A stretch of DNA of 10,818 nucleotides from the NCBI GenBank assembly GCA_937880175.1, contig CALFLO010000061.1:1-10818 (forward strand), given 5' to 3'. Shown one piece after another: positions 6,838-10,818 of this stretch; positions within the stretch are counted from its first letter, which is position 1, and every line of letters starts with the position of its first letter. The notes under the pieces were generated by a model. That model was not told where the DNA came from and made no database searches. It saw only the letters and a list, made by a program, of their open reading frames with translations. The position numbers were made by a program, and so were the translations under genes. This DNA comes from an uncultured Gluconobacter sp. GTDB lineage: Bacteria > Pseudomonadota > Alphaproteobacteria > Acetobacterales > Acetobacteraceae.

Positions 6838-6872
6838 GGATCCCCCTGCTGGCAGTGAATTTAAGGTTCCGC

Positions 6873-6901
6873 GTGATGCGTCCTCGCGGGCCATCTGTCA
6901 A
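6873..6901 (-). promoter_or_regulatory. Candidate promoter for the fab operon
   Basis: Read on the - strand, a consensus TTGACA (6901-6896) is followed after 17 bases by CATCAC (6878-6873), which matches the -10 consensus at only three positions. It lies wholly in the 72 bases between the exported-protein stop and fabD, the expected place. The perfect -35 is the main support. A TTAAAT at 6864-6859 is too far from it (31 bases). Confidence 0.35.
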
Positions 6902-6909
6902 ATCCCGCG

Positions 6910-7656
6910 TTATTTTTTACGTTTGAGCGTGAAGAACTCGTCCGTCGGCACCTTCACGCGGATCATCGAAAACGGCCTGTCGGAAAGGAATACCGTTCCA
7001 TCCTGATAGTCCTGTGGCCGGAGCATGAACGTGTAAGGCACAGCCCCCTGATTATCGACCAGAAGCCGCGCCGTCCCGTTCTCGACCGCCTCGAAACGCC
7101 CGCCGGGGGCCACATCGACCTTCAGACGATGGGCATCCGGGGCCAGAAAAGCGAGGATCACGCCAAAGAAATCCCGGATAGAGGCGTTGATCTCTCCAAG
7201 CCACACCTGCGCCTGCTCTTTCGTAAACGACGGTGCTGGCAGAGGCGCGACTTCAATCGCCAGTTCGAGCTGGACCTTTCGGTCGGACGGCAGGGTCAGC
7301 AGGACGGGCGGGTTTTCAGCTAAAAGCGCATCGGAACGGGGAAAATGCATCTCGCGGTCCTGCCCGACGAAAAGCGGGATATCACCACTTTTCGCATGAA
7401 ACACGACATGCGCCTCGGACGGCACGGCGTGATCGGGCAGGATGTCACCCAGAAAATGCAGCGAAAGATCCTGCCGCGCCCGCTCCGCCAGGCGGTCGAA
7501 CCGCTCATAGACCCAGTGGATGCCCTTATAGCTGCCGACACGCATGGCATGCTGCCCGGTGACGGTCACGGTCTCCGTCGTCTGGGCGAGAGTGACGGAA
7601 AGCGGCAGGAGCACAAGAGCCGCTGACAGACCTGCCCTGATACTGGCTTTTTTCAA
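6910..7656 (-). CDS. Unrecognised exported protein, likely TTG start
   Basis: I do not recognise this family. With the TTG start the protein has 248 residues and opens MKKASIRAGL, a classic Sec signal peptide: basic start, hydrophobic core at about 8-21, and likely cleavage after Ala24 (V-T-L-A|Q-T). The mature part of about 224 residues has no cysteine, no further membrane segment and a mixed alpha/beta look; a basic tail (LKRKK) ends it. One aromatic and charged segment, KGIHWVYERFD (44-54), looks like a possible conserved core. TTG 7656 is preferred because AAGGAG stands 6 bases upstream. A GTG at 7680 would add eight residues including a cysteine and has no ribosome site. It follows the methyltransferase gene by 41 bases on the same strand and precedes fabD by 72. 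Periplasmic or secreted location is inferred. Confidence 0.75.
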   Translation of the reverse strand: MKKASIRAGLSAALVLLPLSVTLAQTTETVTVTGQHAMRVGSYKGIHWVYERFDRLAERARQDLSLHFLGDILPDHAVPSEAHVVFHAKSGDIPLFVGQDREMHFPRSDALLAENPPVLLTLPSDRKVQLELAIEVAPLPAPSFTKEQAQVWLGEINASIRDFFGVILAFLAPDAHRLKVDVAPGGRFEAVENGTARLLVDNQGAVPYTFMLRPQDYQDGTVFLSDRPFSMIRVKVPTDEFFTLKRKK

Positions 7657-7662
7657 ACCCCG

Positions 7663-7668
7663 CTCCTT
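7663..7668 (-). promoter_or_regulatory. Strong ribosome binding site for the TTG-started exported protein
   Basis: Read on the - strand this is AAGGAG, near-perfect, 6 bases before TTG 7656. No ATG in the same frame offers a plausible start, so it decides the start codon. Confidence 0.75.
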
Positions 7669-7697
7669 ACACGCCGTCACGTCGCGACAGAGAATGC

Positions 7698-8576
7698 CTA
7701 CCCGATCTTCTGCATCACGATCAGGACCTGTGGCAACCGTACGGGGTTGTCCATGTATTCGATGAGACGGAACAGACCGCCCCAGGCCTTGATGATGTAA
7801 TTCCGCGGAATGATCGCCTCGCCATAATGCGCCCCCGGCTGCGGCGGCTTTGAGGACGCCGCATGCAGGAAACGCCCGGCCTCGAACTCCGCATTGGCGC
7901 GGGCCTCGTCAATGAAACTGTCAGCGCAGACTTCATGCCAGGGGTGCTCCAGCCTGATGCCGGAGGCGCGTTTCAGGCGTTGTTCCGCGCAGAAAGCGAT
8001 GAACCTGCGGCTCTGCGTCGTCATGACCAGCATCCCGCCCGGCTTGAGCAGACGGTGAAACTCCCGCACCCAGTGCCCGGCCAGAAACTCGTCCAGATGC
8101 GAGAACACGGACCATGACGTGATCAGGTCGAGGCTTTCCGACGTCAGAAGCATGGGCGGCACCAGCTCGCAGCCCAGAAAGTTGAGCGCAGGATTGGCCC
8201 GTCGCGCCGCCATGAGAAAACGATCCGTGGTTTCCGCGCCATACAGATTGGCCGGGCGAATGTCTTTCATGAAAAGCCGTGCGATACGCCCCCAGCCACA
8301 GCCAAAATCCAGCAGCGTCGTCTCCGGGCGGACAGGACGCCCGGCATAGGCGCAGTACGCCTTGATTTCCCGGAAGAACACATGCGCCTCATGGATGGAG
8401 ATCTCTCCATGATGCCCATGGATCTCGCGCTGAAGATCGTCAGGCGGAAAGGCTGGCATCGTCACGCCCCGGATTTCGGGGATATGCACGGACGACACCA
8501 GAACCTGAAGCCATTCCTCGTCGCTGATACCCGCGAAGGCCTCAAAAACGGCGCTAATGCTTTCCGAATGGTTCAT
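7698..8576 (-). CDS. Class I SAM-dependent methyltransferase
   Basis: A 292-residue cytoplasmic methyltransferase. SAM-binding motif I is LLDFGCGWGRIAR (88-100), preceded by a charged helical region. The acidic residue after strand 2 is Glu115 in YGAET. The motif IV region is SWSVFSHLDE (154-163), and the post-motif strand reads LLKPGGMLVMTT (176-187). These match the Methyltransf_11/25-type small-molecule methyltransferases, but the acceptor cannot be inferred. Both the N-terminal 85 residues and the C-terminal 100 lie outside the Rossmann core and may determine the substrate. The start ATG has only a weak GGGA site close upstream. An AT-rich TTAAAT/TAAATA at 8607-8613 could serve as a -10, but no good -35 is seen. 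It is likely co-transcribed with the exported protein that follows. Confidence 0.85.
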   Translation of the reverse strand: MNHSESISAVFEAFAGISDEEWLQVLVSSVHIPEIRGVTMPAFPPDDLQREIHGHHGEISIHEAHVFFREIKAYCAYAGRPVRPETTLLDFGCGWGRIARLFMKDIRPANLYGAETTDRFLMAARRANPALNFLGCELVPPMLLTSESLDLITSWSVFSHLDEFLAGHWVREFHRLLKPGGMLVMTTQSRRFIAFCAEQRLKRASGIRLEHPWHEVCADSFIDEARANAEFEAGRFLHAASSKPPQPGAHYGEAIIPRNYIIKAWGGLFRLIEYMDNPVRLPQVLIVMQKIG

Positions 8577-8696
8577 CAGTTCCCGCCGAAGACTTGTCGT
8601 AACGTTTATTTAACGCATCCTCGCCGTCACGGAAACACATGACCAGAGAAGGTTTGTGAAAATTACACCCGCGCTCCGGACAGTTCCCGTCCCCTT

Positions 8697-8714
8697 TGAC
8701 ACAATCCCGTGTCA
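8697..8714. promoter_or_regulatory. Dyad overlapping a -35-like TTGACA upstream of the dehydrogenase
   Basis: TGACAC (8697-8702) and GTGTCA (8709-8714) form a perfect inverted repeat with a 6-base centre. TTGACA (8696-8701), a consensus -35, overlaps the left half; 17 bases on, the -10 position reads only TGAGAA. A repressor or activator dimer bound here would cover the promoter, so this is a candidate operator for the divergent region 8577-8824. Confidence 0.45.
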
Positions 8715-8773
8715 CTTTTGAGAAACGGACGATTTTTTGTGGAAACCGCCAGACAAAGGGTCGATGGTTCCCG

Positions 8774-8802
8774 CCGTCATGGCAGTCACATGCAGATGAC
8801 GG
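8774..8802 (+). other. Hairpin in the probable 5' leader of the dehydrogenase gene
   Basis: CCGTCAT (8774-8780) is exactly complementary to ATGACGG (8796-8802), with a 15-base loop in which GCA and TGC can pair further. It ends 7 bases before the Shine-Dalgarno sequence GAAGGA (8809-8814). It might modulate mRNA stability or translation; chance is not excluded. Confidence 0.35.
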
Positions 8803-8824
8803 ACAATCGAAGGATCTTTTTTCA

Positions 8825-9604
8825 ATGTCCCTTTCTGGAAAAGTCGCCGCCGTCACGGGAGCCGCCCAGGGCATCGGCAAGGCCATTGCGCTTCGTCTGG
8901 CCAAGGACGGCGCGGACGTCATCCTGCTCGACGTCAAGCAGGACATTCTCGCCCAGACCGCAAAGGACGTCGAAGCTCTGGGTCGGCGTGCGGTAGCCCT
9001 CACGGCCGATATCAGCGACCGCGACCAGTTCGCCACCACCCTGCGTGAAGGTGCGAAGACGCTGGGCGGGCTGGACATCATGGTCAACAACGCCGGCATC
9101 TGTCAGGTCAAGCCGGTTCTGGACATCGAACCCGCCGAGATCGAAAAGATCTTCAGCATCAATGTTCAGGGCGTGCTGTGGGGCATTCAGGCCGCCGCAA
9201 AGATTTTCAAGGAAAACGGCACGAAGGGCAAAATCATCAATGCCTGTTCGATCGCCGGACATGAAGGCTACCCCCTGCTGGGTGCCTATTCCGCAACCAA
9301 GTTCGCGGTCCGCGCCCTGACGCAGTCCGCCGCCAAGGAACTGGCGTCCTCGGGCATCACGGTCAATTCCTACTGCCCCGGCATTGTCGGAACGGACATG
9401 TGGGTCACAATCGACAAGCGCATGGCCGAAATCACCGGCACGGAAGTCGGCGCGACCTACAAGAAATATGTCGAGGGAATCGCGCTCGGCCGCGTAGAGA
9501 CGGCAGACGATGTCGCAGGTTTCGTCGCCTATCTGTCCAGCAGCGACGCCGATTACATGACGGGCCAGTCCGTCCTGATCGACGGCGGTCTCGTTTTCCG
9601 CTGA
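8825..9604 (+). CDS. budC: Short-chain dehydrogenase, acetoin reductase / 2,3-butanediol dehydrogenase type
   Basis: A 259-residue NAD(H)-type short-chain dehydrogenase. The Rossmann motif is TGAAQGIG (11-18). Asp36 at the end of strand 2 favours NAD over NADP. NNAG is at 88-91, and the full tetrad is present: Asn113, Ser142, Tyr155 and Lys159. Strings such as GKAIALRL, GVLWGIQAA, GKIINACS, TVNSYCPGIV, DYMTGQS and LIDGG closely follow the BudC/meso-butanediol dehydrogenase (acetoin-diacetyl reductase) group, so reversible reduction of acetoin or diacetyl is the best guess; related enzymes act on polyols such as xylitol. GAAGGA (8809-8814) lies 10 bases before ATG 8825. The frame is open 43 codons further upstream, but that stretch overlaps the putative promoter. 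It stands alone, with a dyad upstream and a strong terminator downstream. The dehydrogenase family is certain; the substrate is not. Confidence 0.8.
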   Translation: MSLSGKVAAVTGAAQGIGKAIALRLAKDGADVILLDVKQDILAQTAKDVEALGRRAVALTADISDRDQFATTLREGAKTLGGLDIMVNNAGICQVKPVLDIEPAEIEKIFSINVQGVLWGIQAAAKIFKENGTKGKIINACSIAGHEGYPLLGAYSATKFAVRALTQSAAKELASSGITVNSYCPGIVGTDMWVTIDKRMAEITGTEVGATYKKYVEGIALGRVETADDVAGFVAYLSSSDADYMTGQSVLIDGGLVFR

Positions 9605-9612
9605 GACCGAAA

Positions 9613-9643
9613 AAAAGGGGGCCGGTTTCCCGCGCCCCCTTTT
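9613..9643. terminator. Bidirectional intrinsic terminator
   Basis: AAAAGGGGGC (9613-9622) is the exact complement of GCCCCCTTTT (9634-9643), with an 11-base loop that can pair further (CGG/CCG). TTTT ends the + strand RNA, and seven A on the + strand (9610-9616) give a seven-U tail to the - strand RNA. It sits between the dehydrogenase stop (9604) and the convergent gene's stop (9647), so it serves both. Confidence 0.9.
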
Positions 9644-9646
9644 GCA

Positions 9647-10372
9647 TCACCGACCGATCAGACGCCCGCGCTGCCAGGCTTCGGCAGCCCCTTCCGGGTC
9701 CTGCCCTTCGACGGAAATGACATAATCCAGGGCGCTCATGACCTTGTTGCCGAGCATCATTTCCGAAAGTTCGTCGAGCAGATCGCTGTCCGCCTTCCGG
9801 GCCACATCTTCACGCATGATCATGCGCGCCGACATTTCCCCACCCAGAAGATGCGACGGATCCTCGATCACGTTCAGCAGATCCGTATGGAAAACCGCAT
9901 GGGGCTGCGTCGCCACCACAAGGGGCTTTTCCCCGGCATCGCGGGCCTTTTCAAGACGCTCGATCAGCGCCCCCTCCCCGATGCTTTCGATGGGCAGAAC
10001 CGACAGGGCCGGAAGCTGCTTGAGAGCCTCCTCCAGCGCCTGACGGCTGTCATCGCTGACGATGATGCGGTCCACATCCGCAGAACCCAGCGTCCCGACG
10101 GCTCCCAGCGGCGACAGGGCCGCGAAGCTGACGACCGGCTGGTACAGATCCCCCAGAACCCGACACCCCGGCCCGGCAAGATTTTCATCCCGCGGGAACC
10201 AGGCGGAAACGAGAAGATCGACCTCCCCCTGCTCCAGAGCCTCTTCGACGTCTTCGGGGTCCAGATCGACATATTCGACATCGACCTCATAGGCCTCAAG
10301 CACGCGCGCGACCGCGCTGGCACATCCCGCATGCAACGAGGTGTACAGATGGCCGATCGTCATTTGTGTCAT
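9647..10372 (-). CDS. OpuAC/ProX-like substrate-binding domain protein without signal peptide
   Basis: A 241-residue protein resembling the ligand-binding domain of glycine betaine/choline ABC importers. Early parts fit ProX/OpuAC: strand IGHLYTSL, then helix and strand, and GEVDLLVSAWFP at 49-60. The later part does too: EGALIERLEKA (133-143), PLVVATQPHAVFHTDLLNVIEDP (150-172) and a C-terminal helix ending DPEGAAEAWQ. It has no N-terminal hydrophobic segment or lipobox, and the frame upstream encodes none, so it is predicted to be cytoplasmic. Only two Trp are present (58 and 233). The Trp expected before 'PH' in the ligand-binding 'W-PH' segment is Gln156-preceded Thr here, so the aromatic betaine cage may be lost. 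No permease or ATPase gene is adjacent. ATG 10372 has no clear ribosome site; ATG 10363 is an alternative. A sensor or enzyme-like role is speculative. Confidence 0.65.
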   Translation of the reverse strand: MTQMTIGHLYTSLHAGCASAVARVLEAYEVDVEYVDLDPEDVEEALEQGEVDLLVSAWFPRDENLAGPGCRVLGDLYQPVVSFAALSPLGAVGTLGSADVDRIIVSDDSRQALEEALKQLPALSVLPIESIGEGALIERLEKARDAGEKPLVVATQPHAVFHTDLLNVIEDPSHLLGGEMSARMIMREDVARKADSDLLDELSEMMLGNKVMSALDYVISVEGQDPEGAAEAWQRGRLIGR

Positions 10373-10392
10373 GAGAATGGGTCCGTCAGGCA

Positions 10393-10430
10393 GAAAATTG
10401 AAACGTGAGACCGTGATTAGGCCCCACGTT
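10393..10430 (-). terminator. Intrinsic terminator of the M13 peptidase gene
   Basis: In the - strand RNA, AACGUGGGGCC (10430-10420) pairs with GGUCUCACGUU (10412-10402): 11 pairs including two G-U wobbles, with a 7-base loop. It is followed by a T-rich tail (TCAATTTTC, to about 10393). On the + strand the wobbles become A-C mismatches, so it is oriented for the - strand. It lies 17 bases after the peptidase stop. Confidence 0.7.
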
Positions 10431-10446
10431 CCGATTTGTCACGACC

Positions 10447-10818
10447 TTACCAGATCTTTACGCGCTGATCCGGTGCCAGATAGAGCTTCTGGCCGGGCTT
10501 CACGTCGAACGCATCATACCAGGCATCGATGTTGTGAGCCGGGATGTTGACGCGGGTGACGGCCGGAGCATGCTCGTTCGAGAGCATCTGCTGACGCAGC
10601 GCATCCGGACGATCCTTTTCACGCCAGACCTGCGCCCAGCCGAGGAACACGCGCTGATCGCCCGTCAGACCATGCACAACCGGTGCAGGCTTACCGTGCA
10701 GCGAGTCATGATACGCCTGAAGCCCGAGGTTCAGACCGCCGGAATCCGCAATGTTCTCGCCCATGGTCATCTTGCCGTTCACATGCGCGCCCGGCAGGAC
10801 TTCCTGTGCGTCGTACTG
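10447..10818 (-). CDS. M13-family (neprilysin-like) metallopeptidase, C-terminal part
   Basis: The gene enters from the right edge; 123 C-terminal residues are visible. The sequence GENIADSGG contains the third zinc ligand Glu21 and the assisting Asp25 (numbering from the first visible codon), as in the ExxxD motif of neprilysin. GDQRVFLGWAQVWR, a VNIPAHNIDAWYDAFDV segment and the terminal QRVKIW are typical of M13 C-termini, which end near a conserved tryptophan. The HExxH zinc motif, the N-terminal domain and any signal peptide lie outside the window. Bacterial M13 enzymes are usually exported or outer-membrane-anchored and cleave peptides. The gene ends in its own terminator just downstream, so it is not co-transcribed with the OpuAC-like gene unless read-through occurs. 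Confidence 0.92.
   Translation of the reverse strand, partial: QYDAQEVLPGAHVNGKMTMGENIADSGGLNLGLQAYHDSLHGKPAPVVHGLTGDQRVFLGWAQVWREKDRPDALRQQMLSNEHAPAVTRVNIPAHNIDAWYDAFDVKPGQKLYLAPDQRVKIW

Noticed and set aside
6838..6894. Earlier ATG for fabD at 6894
   Set aside because: No ribosome site upstream, and FabD proteins start just before FVFPGQGSQ. The stretch also contains the candidate -10 region.
8696..8824. Upstream extension of the dehydrogenase to a TTG at 8696
   Set aside because: That TTG is part of the TTGACA -35-like element and dyad; the family N-terminus and a GAAGGA site fit ATG 8825.
1..10818. Search for tRNA, rRNA, CRISPR, insertion sequence or phage genes
   Set aside because: No repeat-spacer pattern, transposase-like protein, terminal inverted repeats or tRNA-like cloverleaf was recognised on reading either strand.

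Overview
The window is ordinary, well-packed chromosomal DNA from a high-GC alphaproteobacterium. The MmcB-type DNA-repair gene, the fabD-fabG-acpP-fabF-mltG gene order and an acetoin/butanediol-type dehydrogenase fit an acetic acid bacterium (Acetobacteraceae, perhaps Gluconobacter-like). The genus is an inference from protein flavour only. I see no insertion sequence, phage gene, tRNA, rRNA or CRISPR array.

Layout. Positions 1-2151 (+ strand) hold the 3' end of mmcB, an inositol-monophosphatase-family gene and a SYLF/YSC84-domain lipoprotein. This unit meets a convergent unit at a hairpin near 2163-2186. Positions 2189-6837 (- strand) are a fatty-acid synthesis operon read fabD > fabG > acpP > fabF > mltG. 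It supplies malonyl-ACP, the 3-ketoacyl-ACP reductase, the acyl carrier itself and the condensing enzyme, and ends with the peptidoglycan-cleaving MltG. fabD/fabG and fabF/mltG are tightly coupled, with Shine-Dalgarno sequences touching the upstream stop codon. acpP is flanked by a 221-base leader region and, on the fabF side, by three consecutive stem-loops, which suggests separate control of its dosage. Positions 6910-8576 (- strand) carry a SAM-dependent methyltransferase followed by an unrecognised exported protein that probably starts at TTG. A 248-base divergent intergenic region with a clear dyad at 8697-8714 separates them from a + strand butanediol/acetoin dehydrogenase (8825-9604). 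A strong bidirectional terminator (9613-9643) follows, then a convergent - strand gene for an OpuAC/ProX-like binding-domain protein that has no signal peptide. The right edge holds the C-terminal end of an M13-family metallopeptidase with its own terminator.

Several start sites were revised. fabF starts at ATG 4542, acpP at 4918, fabD at 6837, the exported protein at TTG 7656 and the dehydrogenase at 8825. The choices rest on Shine-Dalgarno placement and family N-termini.

Nothing here amounts to a new defence or mobile system. The items most worth following are the orphan cytoplasmic OpuAC-like protein with a very short, Shine-Dalgarno-less leader, the tandem hairpins between acpP and fabF that share a loop motif, the dyad in front of the dehydrogenase, and the unknown exported protein.
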